NCBI GenBank assembly: GCA_035290045.1
Contig: DATDVH010000039.1
Coordinates: 1 to 7,961 of the forward strand
Direction: 5' to 3'
Source of the DNA: DATDVH01 sp035290045
Lineage (GTDB): Bacteria; Patescibacteriota; Microgenomatia; UBA1406; HO2-37-13b
Length of the DNA: 7,961 nt
A program made the translations under genes and the position numbers. This document shows positions 1 to 7,244 of the stretch, piece after piece. Each line of letters begins with the position of its first letter. Position 1 is the first letter of the stretch. The notes beneath the pieces are model-generated. The model was not told where the DNA came from and did not search any database. It saw nothing but the letters and a program-made list of their open reading frames with translations.

Positions 1-8
1 TAAAAAAT

Positions 9-37
9 TTGATATGAATATGATGTGGTATTATTAT
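9..37 (+). promoter_or_regulatory. Predicted sigma-70-type promoter of the helicase gene
   Basis: A TTGATA hexamer at 9-14 (5 of 6 matches to TTGACA), a 17-bp spacer and TATTAT at 32-37 (5 of 6 matches to TATAAT) form a well-spaced promoter. Transcription would be expected to start near 43-45, at or next to the ATG at 43, so the mRNA would be leaderless or almost so. No Shine-Dalgarno sequence precedes that ATG, which agrees. The region is AT-rich, so chance matches are possible. Confidence 0.45.
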
Positions 38-42
38 ATCTC

Positions 43-1818
43 ATGAAAACAGATTTATTCACACAATTAAATTCTGATCAAAAAAAAGCAGTAGTATGCG
101 TACAATACCCCTCAATTATTTTAGCTGGCGCAGGATCTGGAAAAACACGAGTACTCACGTATAAAGTACTTCATCTCATCAATACTCATCTGGTAAAACC
201 GCATGAAATACTCATGATCACATTTACGAATAAGGCGGCGGCTGAGATGAGACACCGCATCAACATATCTATCGGGTTTGTTGGTACTTTTCATTCCCTG
301 TGTGTCAAAATACTGAGGATTGATGGGAACGCAATCAATATACCTCATGACTTTATCATTTATGATACCAATGATCAACAGGACATAATAAAAGATATTA
401 TTAAAAAATCAAACCTTGAAAAATATTCTCCCTCATCTCTTCTGAATAAAATCTCCTCGGCAAAAAATCAGCTTATATCAGACAAAGACTATCATACACT
501 TTTTTCAGACTATTCAAACGAGGAGATATATATGGTCTATCAACAATATCAAAAAAAACTTCAAAAAAATAAAGCCGTTGATTTTGATGATCTGATCATG
601 AAAACGGTTGAACTTTTTCGCACTCATGAAGACATATTAGAAAAATGGCAGAACCGATTCCCTTGTATACTCGTTGATGAATTTCAAGACACCAACTACG
701 CCCAATATATACTTATTAAACTTTTAGGAAAAAAATATAAAAACGTCACTGTCGTTGGTGATTTTTCACAAAGTATCTACTCATGGCGAGGAGCTGAGAT
801 AAAAAATCTTGAAAAATTCAAGGAAGATTTTCCCGAAACCAAAACTTTTTTCCTTGAACAAAATTATAGATCAACTCAAAATATACTTGATTTTGCGTAT
901 ACTGTCATTAGTCAAAATAATACTCATCCTATTTTACAGCTCATAACCGACAATACCAAAGGCGAAAAAGTTGTTATAGAGCAACTAGATAATGAACAAT
1001 ATGAAGCATTATTTGTCGCAGATAAAATTCAAAAGATACAACAACAAGCCACATCTCCAAACGAAAAAAATGCAGTTCTTTACCGTACGAATGCTCAATC
1101 TCGCGTCATTGAAGAAGCATTTCTCCATATGGGCATTCCGTACATATTGATTGGCGGCACGCGTTTTTACGAGCGTAAAGAAATAAAAGATATACTTGCT
1201 TTGACACGACTCATCGCGCATCCAACTGAAGAGACAGCGCACAAGAGAATAGAAAAATTAGGAAAGCGCCGATATAAAATTGCATCTGAGGTAAGTATGA
1301 CACTCCACAATAAAAAAAGTGAAATAGCAACTGTTGATCTTGTTGATACGATGATTAAAAAAACAAGATATTTAGAATTATTTAATACCACTGATCCTGA
1401 TGACGCATCACGTCTTGAAAACATCAAAGAACTACGTTCTGTTGCGCTCAATTATCCCAATCTTCAAGAGTTTTTAGAGCAAGTGGCTTTAGTTGAATCA
1501 GAATATTTTGAGAATGAGAAGAAAAAAAAAGACCCCCATGCGGTCTCACTAATGACTCTCCATCAGGCAAAAGGATTAGAGTTTCACACGGTATGTATCG
1601 TTGGCGTTGAAGACGGAATTCTTCCCCACTCGCGAGCATTATATGACCAATTTGATATGGAAGAGGAACGAAGGCTTTTTTATGTTGGGATTACTCGCGC
1701 TGAGAAAAAACTGTACTTGACGCATGTCAAAAAACGTTTTATTTTTGGAAGACGGAATTATGCAACACCTTCACGCTTTCTACCCGCGGCCCATGATCTT
1801 ATCACGAATGTTTTCTAA
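43..1818 (+). CDS. uvrD: UvrD/PcrA-like superfamily 1A DNA helicase, compact form
   Basis: This is an ATP-dependent 3'-5' DNA helicase of the UvrD/PcrA/Rep family, which unwinds DNA in repair and replication restart. From the ATG at 43 it has 591 aa. Visible motifs are the Q motif (LNSDQKKAV, 9-17), Walker A AGAGSGKT (28-35), motif Ia with TFTNKAAAEMR, motif Ib GTFHS, Walker B VDEFQDT (211-217), motif III GDFSQSIYSWRGA (from 239; GDADQSIY in the family, Gln kept), motif IV QNYRST, motif V TLHQAKGLEF (505-514) and motif VI EEERRLFYVGITRA (540-553). Family members are usually about 700 aa. Here part of the 2B region after TRLIAHP is short, and the C-terminal tail after motif VI is nearly absent. 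A GTG at 25 is in frame, but the promoter just upstream of 43 favours the ATG. The 3' end overlaps the convergent AAA+ gene by 39 bp. UvrD versus PcrA versus Rep cannot be separated by eye. Confidence 0.95.
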   Translation: MKTDLFTQLNSDQKKAVVCVQYPSIILAGAGSGKTRVLTYKVLHLINTHLVKPHEILMITFTNKAAAEMRHRINISIGFVGTFHSLCVKILRIDGNAINIPHDFIIYDTNDQQDIIKDIIKKSNLEKYSPSSLLNKISSAKNQLISDKDYHTLFSDYSNEEIYMVYQQYQKKLQKNKAVDFDDLIMKTVELFRTHEDILEKWQNRFPCILVDEFQDTNYAQYILIKLLGKKYKNVTVVGDFSQSIYSWRGAEIKNLEKFKEDFPETKTFFLEQNYRSTQNILDFAYTVISQNNTHPILQLITDNTKGEKVVIEQLDNEQYEALFVADKIQKIQQQATSPNEKNAVLYRTNAQSRVIEEAFLHMGIPYILIGGTRFYERKEIKDILALTRLIAHPTEETAHKRIEKLGKRRYKIASEVSMTLHNKKSEIATVDLVDTMIKKTRYLELFNTTDPDDASRLENIKELRSVALNYPNLQEFLEQVALVESEYFENEKKKKDPHAVSLMTLHQAKGLEFHTVCIVGVEDGILPHSRALYDQFDMEEERRLFYVGITRAEKKLYLTHVKKRFIFGRRNYATPSRFLPAAHDLITNVF

Positions 1819-3789
1819 ATCTTCCCCAAACTCTTCAAGGTATAAAGAACGAAGATCCTTTTCAAATTCGCGCGTAAAATGTTCTATAGCTTGAAACTCT
1901 TCTATATCCGTAGATAGATTGTCTTTGTTGTAAGTATTAATTTTGGGATACTTTGTTCTTTGAGGTCCTTTGCCAAAGGCAAATTCTATTATTTCTCTTG
2001 GACCGAGAAATACTTTTTCAACCTTTTCGTCCTTCTTTTCTATTGGTTGAACAACCAATTCTCTTGCCTTACCGCTTAAAACATCGTCTTCATTAGACTC
2101 CCAGTTTTCAAAAAAATTAAAATTCAGCTTAAATAGCTGGAAAAGAACTGCTTTATCTTGTTCGTCAACCGCTTCACTAATGCCATAACGCCATAGATAA
2201 AAATCTAAATCCCTATCTTGACGTTTGCTAAAAGCTTCTAATATTTTATCTATTCTTCCCAAATCAATATTGATCTTCTTTAAAAAATACGGCTGATTCA
2301 TAGTTGTTCCTCCAATCTTTGGGTAAAACTTCTTTATAGGGAATCTTCCAGCAAATAAATCTTGACTTACTCTTGCGCCCATCGCCAACCTCCAAAGCTT
2401 AGTCATAGAACCCTTGGGCAATTCTATATTACCATGCGTATCCATTACTTTTGACAAAATCAATTGAAAAAGTTCATTTTTCTGTCCCGCATTTTCTTCA
2501 AGCGAAATTGAATCATTTGCTCCCCTTTCGTAATACTGCGACAAATAATCATATTTAATCGGGTGAATTCTCCGCAAACCAGCAGGGTCAAGATCTGCTC
2601 TTTCTATATACTGCTCCATACCTTGATTTAAATTGCCAGTGAAAATAAAGAAAAAGCCCTTTTTTACTGGAAACGGCTCAACGCCGTCTTCTTGAACCGC
2701 AATAATATCCCCCTCCCTTTTCTTCAGTAATTCATTCATCCGCCCCCATATAGAGTGAGGAATCATGTTATATTCATCTATAATCAACGGAATGCCATCG
2801 CGCATTGCTTTGTATACATAGCCAAAATCAAATACGGTTTCAGTTCCGGTTTTTTCTCTCTCTACCACATAGAGACTGATCACCTTGTGTTTTTTTTCTC
2901 TTTCCTCCGAAGAAAGATCGGGGTTTTTCTCGTCAAAATTTTTAATTTCTAAATCAATAATCTCTATTAACTTTGCAACCGACGGCATTTCTCCTTTGCA
3001 CAAAGCCAAATGCCCTATCAATTCTGCTTTGCTTGTTTCTTTTGAAGCGCTAAAGACCAATGCGCTTTTACCAGTCAACTTTTTACTGATAAATTGAGCA
3101 AATTCTGTTTTGCCCGAACCCATATGCCCATGCAGAAATGGATATTTTCCTATACGAATCGCTTCAATTACTTCTTCCTCTATTGCTTTAATAGAAGATG
3201 TTTCAATAAAATTACCTTGTTGTAAATCGTATTTACATTCTTTCATCATTTTGAGATGCAAACCGAAATATGCTTCGGGGTTTGATTCAAGAAGTGTATC
3301 TCGCTCATTATCAAGAACATTTATATGATCCCGTACTTTATCAAGTATTATTGCATCAGCTCTCGTTGGTTTACCAAAACGTTCAGATTGATCTATTCTA
3401 CTCAATAGTTCATTTTCACGGTCTATCATTCTGCTCCGTTCAATTTCTATTGCCCGATTATCTCTTAATGCATGCACCAGATTTTCCCATCGTAGACTAA
3501 TTAATGCTCGTTCCGGCGAACCCTCTATGCCCAAAAGTTGATCCGCCTCGCTTTCTAATACATTTTTCTCTTGCTCTAATGCACTATCAACTATAGTAAT
3601 ATCAAACTCTGGAATACCCAGTGCTTTCAGTCTTTTTCTGTTTAATAAATCTTGTAGTTTTTTTTCTCCCTTTACGCCGACGACTTCTTCTGTATTAATT
3701 TTTGTGGCTCGCGATTTTATTTTGATTTTTTCCGCTTTGTCAACTTTTTCTTCAATTGTTTTCCATTGTTCTTCCGTTGATTGTTCCAT
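1780..3789 (-). CDS. MoxR/dynein-like AAA+ ATPase, partner of the adjacent VWA protein
   Basis: This 669-aa protein has a lysine/glutamate-rich, probably helical N-terminal extension (about 1-200) that I do not recognise. It is followed by an AAA+ core: Walker A GHMGSGKT (221-228), Walker B LIIDEYN (335-341, D338/E339), sensor 1 FTGNLN (383-388) and a candidate arginine-finger stretch in ERADLDPAGLRR (396-407). A C-terminal part of about 260 aa is unassigned. The core resembles the MoxR/CobS/AAA_5 class, whose members usually work with a VWA-domain protein encoded next door, as in MoxR-CoxE, RavA-ViaA and CobS-CobT, remodelling or inserting cofactors into a client. Its ATG lies 7 bp after the stop of the HExxH-VWA gene, so the pair very probably form one operon and one complex. 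The only upstream purine stretch is GAGAG, 12 nt before the ATG. The final codons overlap the helicase gene tail to tail. The client is unknown. Confidence 0.85.
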   Translation of the reverse strand: MEQSTEEQWKTIEEKVDKAEKIKIKSRATKINTEEVVGVKGEKKLQDLLNRKRLKALGIPEFDITIVDSALEQEKNVLESEADQLLGIEGSPERALISLRWENLVHALRDNRAIEIERSRMIDRENELLSRIDQSERFGKPTRADAIILDKVRDHINVLDNERDTLLESNPEAYFGLHLKMMKECKYDLQQGNFIETSSIKAIEEEVIEAIRIGKYPFLHGHMGSGKTEFAQFISKKLTGKSALVFSASKETSKAELIGHLALCKGEMPSVAKLIEIIDLEIKNFDEKNPDLSSEEREKKHKVISLYVVEREKTGTETVFDFGYVYKAMRDGIPLIIDEYNMIPHSIWGRMNELLKKREGDIIAVQEDGVEPFPVKKGFFFIFTGNLNQGMEQYIERADLDPAGLRRIHPIKYDYLSQYYERGANDSISLEENAGQKNELFQLILSKVMDTHGNIELPKGSMTKLWRLAMGARVSQDLFAGRFPIKKFYPKIGGTTMNQPYFLKKINIDLGRIDKILEAFSKRQDRDLDFYLWRYGISEAVDEQDKAVLFQLFKLNFNFFENWESNEDDVLSGKARELVVQPIEKKDEKVEKVFLGPREIIEFAFGKGPQRTKYPKINTYNKDNLSTDIEEFQAIEHFTREFEKDLRSLYLEEFGEDLENIRDKIMGRG

Positions 3790-3796
3790 AGATTTA

Positions 3797-5917
3797 TTAT
3801 ACTCTCACGCCGCCTAAATAGCTTTTAAGTCGTTCAGTGATTGCAGGCAAAAGATTCTCTATCTTTTCGCCGACGATCTCTCCGAGCGGTTCCTCGCGGT
3901 TTTTGTTCCAGACTTCTTTGAATATTCTTTCTTCGTTCTTGCTTACCGCACCGATTTGAAATCCCCCGACAATCACATCGTTTGCAACCAGATTATCGAC
4001 TGCTTCTCTTGCGAATTGAGAAGTAAAATTGCCTTTTTTATCCGTAGAACCACCGTCAGTAATCTCAAAAACAATCTCCATTATTTTTTCCTGCTTAATT
4101 TTTGCTTTATCTTCAGGCGTTAAGGATATAAAAATTTCCTCAAGCGCCCCTGCGTCGTAAGTATTACCGATTGTATCATGCAGTTTCTCAAAAATTTTGA
4201 TTATTTCCACTTGTTCATGATCCATATCGGATTCGCTCCGCAGACTTTTCACTTTCTCCGCGTCAGTGCCAAATATCCACGCTTCGGTGTCTACTCCCAA
4301 TTTTGATTTAGTTTGCGAACGGGTTAAATTCAAATATATATTAAACTCGCGCAAAGACGATAAAAGCAAAACAAAAGTTTGTTGCAACACGTGTTTTTTT
4401 TCCTCGTTCATTGATCCAGACATATCGCCAACCAAACGCAGTCTGATCAACTCCGGCTTTCTGATTAAAACTTCCTTTTGCATCATTTTTTTCATTACTT
4501 GCGCTTCTCCCAATTGACCTTTTTCAATCTTTGGCCATTCTTCTATCGTTTTGAGCACATCAAGTTCTATGCCTGTGGTAAAATATCCTTCCATTCCTCT
4601 CTCTATTTTGAGCGTTGATCCGAAAATGATTCTCTGCCAGAATTTTGACAAATCTTCAAGGTATGGCGCGACTTCATCTTCCATTTTTTTATACTGCTGG
4701 AATATTTCCCATGGTATTCCGAGTTCACGCATTTTTTCTCTGTCCATTTCATCTTGCGATTCTCCTTCCCTCTGCTTCGCTGATTTTGATTCTTCTTCTT
4801 TTTCTTTTGCTTTTTGTTCTTCTTCTTTCTTTTTATCTTCTGTATGTTCGTCCATCCAATCTCGCATATCTTGACTATCTATTTGATCCGGATTATTTTG
4901 CTGGTATTCCTGATAATCTTGGTCAAAAGGATTTCCTTCACCTTCTTTTGGCTCACCCTCACCACCTTTTTGTTTTTCCGTCTTTTGCGGGTCCCATTCT
5001 GCTAAATCTCTCATCAACAATTCCTCAAATAGAGGTTCTACTGTGTTTTGCAAAACAAAATATCTTTGCCCTGCTTTGGTATCGCGATCTCCTTTTGGTT
5101 TTATACAATGATCCACTATTTCTTTTGGGGTATATTCTTTTCCCAGAAATGGTATCTTCTGCTCCATAATTTTACTTACTTCGCCGCTGACAATAACTTC
5201 TTCATCTTTAACCATATCTTCTCGGAGCAATGTATAGAGCAATTGCAGATGACGCGGAGAACTTGAATAATCGCTTTTGACGAAAAGTTTTTCCCGATAC
5301 AATCTTTTTACTTCCTCATCACCAGTTTCACCATCTTCAAACAGAGGCACTTTTCTTGGAATGAGATTATTCACATAAATATCGTCAAAAATGTTATAGA
5401 AGGTATGATGGACTTGGTAAGCCGCTTGTTCAACCGCGTTCATGGTGATTGAAGGATCTTTTTTGCTTATTGGTCTTTGTTTTTTAAGGCGTTCTATGAA
5501 CTCTGGATCGGTCGCACTGTATTTTTCTTCCCATTTTTTAAGCATGACAACGCCTGTTTTTTTTGCCTTTTGCCGGATGTAATCAAAATTGCGCATCATG
5601 CCTTCCGGATCGTCTGCCAAATCGCGAAAGTGAACAAGTTCATGAAGATTCGCCCACAGAATCATCATTTTGGAAAATTCTTTGTCGGCAAACCATTTGG
5701 TATCAAGATTGACCTCGCCTTTTTTAAAATCAATATAAAAAGCATTGGACATCTTAAAAGACAATGAGATGTCGTGAGCAAAAGTAGTGAAGAATAACCG
5801 ATGACCGTCAATCATACGCTGACCTTCTTCTTTATATTTTATAAGGCCTTCAAATAGCGGTTGTTTTTTCTGTAGCTCTTCCTCAAATGGTTTTTCCTTG
5901 GTATTTTCTATGTTCAT
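3797..5917 (-). CDS. HExxH metallopeptidase-like protein with C-terminal VWA domain
   Basis: This 706-aa protein has three parts. The N-terminal domain (about 1-300) contains HELVH (92-96), a zinc-peptidase HExxH motif in a predicted helix, and later NIFDDIYVNN (175-184). The latter resembles the N-(I/F)-x-x-D-x-x-(I/V)-N helix seen after HExxH in predicted metal-dependent peptidases of the COG3864/DUF2201 type. Residues about 310-400 form a highly charged E/K/Q-rich linker. The C-terminal VWA domain (about 490-700) keeps a complete metal-ion-dependent adhesion site: DMSGS (498-502), T586 and D621. No signal peptide or membrane segment is visible, so it is probably cytoplasmic. It is paired with the downstream MoxR-type ATPase. 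The charged linker followed by VWA also recalls CobT of cobaltochelatase, but nothing here points to cobalamin synthesis. The ATG overlaps the RT stop as ATGA, suggesting translational coupling. Peptidase activity is inferred from the motif only; the third zinc ligand is not identified. Confidence 0.85.
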   Translation of the reverse strand: MNIENTKEKPFEEELQKKQPLFEGLIKYKEEGQRMIDGHRLFFTTFAHDISLSFKMSNAFYIDFKKGEVNLDTKWFADKEFSKMMILWANLHELVHFRDLADDPEGMMRNFDYIRQKAKKTGVVMLKKWEEKYSATDPEFIERLKKQRPISKKDPSITMNAVEQAAYQVHHTFYNIFDDIYVNNLIPRKVPLFEDGETGDEEVKRLYREKLFVKSDYSSSPRHLQLLYTLLREDMVKDEEVIVSGEVSKIMEQKIPFLGKEYTPKEIVDHCIKPKGDRDTKAGQRYFVLQNTVEPLFEELLMRDLAEWDPQKTEKQKGGEGEPKEGEGNPFDQDYQEYQQNNPDQIDSQDMRDWMDEHTEDKKKEEEQKAKEKEEESKSAKQREGESQDEMDREKMRELGIPWEIFQQYKKMEDEVAPYLEDLSKFWQRIIFGSTLKIERGMEGYFTTGIELDVLKTIEEWPKIEKGQLGEAQVMKKMMQKEVLIRKPELIRLRLVGDMSGSMNEEKKHVLQQTFVLLLSSLREFNIYLNLTRSQTKSKLGVDTEAWIFGTDAEKVKSLRSESDMDHEQVEIIKIFEKLHDTIGNTYDAGALEEIFISLTPEDKAKIKQEKIMEIVFEITDGGSTDKKGNFTSQFAREAVDNLVANDVIVGGFQIGAVSKNEERIFKEVWNKNREEPLGEIVGEKIENLLPAITERLKSYLGGVRV

Positions 5918-6369
5918 AATTCACTTTTTAATTTTTCTAACAATGTCCAATTAAATTCCCTTATCCTTTTTACACTGCTATGCTTTCTCACAAACCCGCT
6001 GTAACTTGCATTATTGTGCAAGTTTAATTTTGATCTCGCCCTCTGCCAATTTCTTTTATTGAGTCTTCTTCCTTGAGGAAAAATGACAACGCCCAAAAAA
6101 CGCAATCCATCTTTCTCTTGCATAATTATATCATTTTTAGGATGAAGATAAAGATGTAATTTTTCTTTGATAAAATGAATAATTCTTTCTCTCATGCGAT
6201 TTAACTTCTGACGGTTTTTTTCAACCACGATAAAGTCATCACCGTATCGTAGATATGCTTGTGGTTTGATCGTATGTTTGACGAATCGATCAAGCTCATT
6301 AAGATAAATGTTTGCAAAGATTTGACTGGTGAGATTGCCGATCGGTATGCCTATTTTTGACGCGGAGGC
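5914..6369 (-). CDS. DGR reverse transcriptase, C-terminal part (motif B, YGDD, thumb)
   Basis: These 151 codons follow the GA repeat in the -1 frame relative to the first half. They hold IGIPIGNLTSQIFANIYLN (motif B), LRYGDDFIVVEKN (motif C with the catalytic Asp pair), LHLYLHPKN, GLRFLGVVIFPQGRRL and the thumb stretch ASYSGFVRKHSS. There is no good independent start: a GTG at 6228 would begin only after YGDD. The stop TGA overlaps the ATG of the VWA gene (ATGA). Confidence 0.75.
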   Translation of the reverse strand, partial: ASASKIGIPIGNLTSQIFANIYLNELDRFVKHTIKPQAYLRYGDDFIVVEKNRQKLNRMRERIIHFIKEKLHLYLHPKNDIIMQEKDGLRFLGVVIFPQGRRLNKRNWQRARSKLNLHNNASYSGFVRKHSSVKRIREFNWTLLEKLKSEL

Positions 6370-6914
6370 TACTCTCTCTCTCTCTCTCTCATTAAAGAAA
6401 TAGAGTAACTTTTTATCACTTTTCCCAAAAGTCGCAAGGCTTTGCCATCGGAGATTTTTAAGCTGAGAATGTGTTTAAGAACGATATGATCAACATGATC
6501 AAAAAACTTTGCAATATCCGCTTTCCAAACAAAACTTTTTGCGTATCTGCGCAAAAAACCTTTTATCCGCTCAATTGCTCCAATAAGTCCCTTATTTTCT
6601 CGGCACGACCACGCATCAAAGATAAATGTTTTGTCGTAAATTGGCACGAGGAATTCATACAAAAGACGGTGAACCACTCTGTCTCTTATGCTTGCGACAG
6701 AGATGAGTCGTCGTTTATTATCGTTGACAAGAAAATGGTGGTAACCACCATGTCTATAGTTGCCACTGACAAGTTCACCATATAATGCAGAGAGATTTCT
6801 TTCTAAGAAATACGTAAAATGTTCCAATTCTCGCGAAGTTTTTTTGCCACAACGAAATTGAAACCAGCACCGCCATATATTTGCTAAACTGAAATCAATG
6901 GATACGCTTCCCAT
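6369..6914 (-). CDS. DGR reverse transcriptase, N-terminal part (fingers and motif A)
   Basis: As the sequence stands, translation from the ATG at 6914 gives 181 aa ending in RERERE-stop directly after the GA repeat. It includes the fingers (GNYRHGGYHHF, RDRVVHR) and motif A (D133), but lacks motif B and the YGDD box, so it cannot polymerise on its own. An in-frame ATG at 6962 would add 16 residues without similarity to RT N termini and would run deeper into avd; the start at 6914 fits the usual RT onset better. Confidence 0.7.
   Translation of the reverse strand: MGSVSIDFSLANIWRCWFQFRCGKKTSRELEHFTYFLERNLSALYGELVSGNYRHGGYHHFLVNDNKRRLISVASIRDRVVHRLLYEFLVPIYDKTFIFDAWSCRENKGLIGAIERIKGFLRRYAKSFVWKADIAKFFDHVDHIVLKHILSLKISDGKALRLLGKVIKSYSISLMRERERE
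6372..6390 (-). repeat. GA/CT dinucleotide microsatellite inside the RT gene
   Basis: On the minus strand this is nine GA units plus G (19 nt of alternating GA); on the plus strand it is CT repeats. It falls exactly where the two RT frames must be joined. Losing one unit or gaining two restores the full RT frame, so one in three tract lengths would be in frame. Dinucleotide tracts in coding DNA are known sites of replication slippage and phase variation. Confidence 0.9.
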
Positions 6915-7242
6915 AATCAATAGAACGTATGAATTGTATAAAGCAATTGTTGATATAAACAATCATCTTGAGAAACGATATCGGTATTCACTTGGTCAAA
7001 GTTTGGAAACGACTGTTTTAGATTTACTACAACAGCTCATTATGGCAAAAAACGCTCCTAAACCTTTGAAAAGTCCCTATCTTATTAAAGCGAGCAGTTT
7101 TGTTGAAATCGCAACATTGAAACTCCGTCTCTTTCTAGAGCTTAAAATCGCCAACGAAACTAAAATCTTCCAAGCCCAAAGCAAACTCGCCGAGATCGGT
7201 AGGATGCTCGGCGGTTGGCTCAAATCTCTCAATACCACATAA
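6898..7242 (+). CDS. avd: DGR accessory variability determinant (Avd)
   Basis: Avd is a small four-helix-bundle protein that pentamerises, binds the DGR reverse transcriptase and template RNA, and is needed for cDNA synthesis and retrohoming in characterised systems. The 114-aa product matches the family throughout: IINRTYELYKAIVDI near the N terminus, RYSLGQSLE (29-37), LLQQLIMAKNAP (43-54), a third helix with LRLFLELKIA (76-85) and the C-terminal hallmark LAEIGRMLGGWLKSL (97-111). The conserved part begins so early that the ATG at 6898 is needed, although no Shine-Dalgarno site is visible. It is on the strand opposite to RT and TR. Its first 17 bp overlap the RT start, and its stop codon ends only 2 bp before the TR homology begins. 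Any promoter must therefore lie inside the RT gene. A transcript running from TR into RT would be antisense to avd. Confidence 0.88.
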   Translation: MDTLPIINRTYELYKAIVDINNHLEKRYRYSLGQSLETTVLDLLQQLIMAKNAPKPLKSPYLIKASSFVEIATLKLRLFLELKIANETKIFQAQSKLAEIGRMLGGWLKSLNTT

Positions 7243-7244
7243 TC

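Larger units (their letters stand above)
5914..6914 (-). pseudogene. DGR reverse transcriptase, frame broken at a GA repeat (possibly phase-variable)
   Basis: In a DGR the RT copies the template-repeat RNA with errors at adenines and, with Avd, feeds the cDNA into the target gene. Two open frames together encode a whole DGR-type RT. The first half (ATG at 6914) has DNKRRLISVASIRDRVVHR (65-83) and motif A KADIAKFF with catalytic D133. The second half has GIPIGNLTSQ, the IGxxxSQ signature of DGR RTs (group II introns have QGxxxSP), then RYGDD and a thumb with GLRFLG. The frames are joined through the alternating GA tract at 6372-6390, where frame 1 meets TAG at 6371-6369. The span is 1001 nt; removing one GA gives 999 nt, 332 aa, which is normal for this family. 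The ERER-coding tract lies in the variable loop between motifs A and B. There is no clear Shine-Dalgarno site. The 5' end overlaps avd by 17 bp on the other strand. It may be an OFF phase, a dead gene or a base-call error. Confidence 0.85.

Noticed and set aside
4551..5169. Long plus-strand open frames opposite the charged linker of the VWA gene.
   Set aside because: They are shadows of the E/K-rich codons read in antisense, giving serine/leucine/phenylalanine-rich strings, with no start context.
1780..5917. CobS/CobT cobaltochelatase subunits.
   Set aside because: The layout is similar, but the N-terminal HExxH domain, the large unassigned ATPase extensions and the lack of any cobalamin gene argue against it.
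5914..6914. Group II intron or retron RT.
   Set aside because: There is no maturase or endonuclease domain and no domain V-like RNA or msr/msd seen. The IGNLTSQ box, Avd and TR/VR specify a DGR RT.
6915..6962. Upstream in-frame ATG at 6962 as the RT start.
   Set aside because: The added 16 residues (MFISTIALYNSYVLLI) are just the antisense of the conserved Avd N terminus and have no RT-like features.
6915..6975. Minus-strand RT promoter with TTGTTT and TACAAT at 18-bp spacing inside avd.
   Set aside because: The hexamers are weak and the region is AT-rich; RT may equally be transcribed from upstream together with TR.
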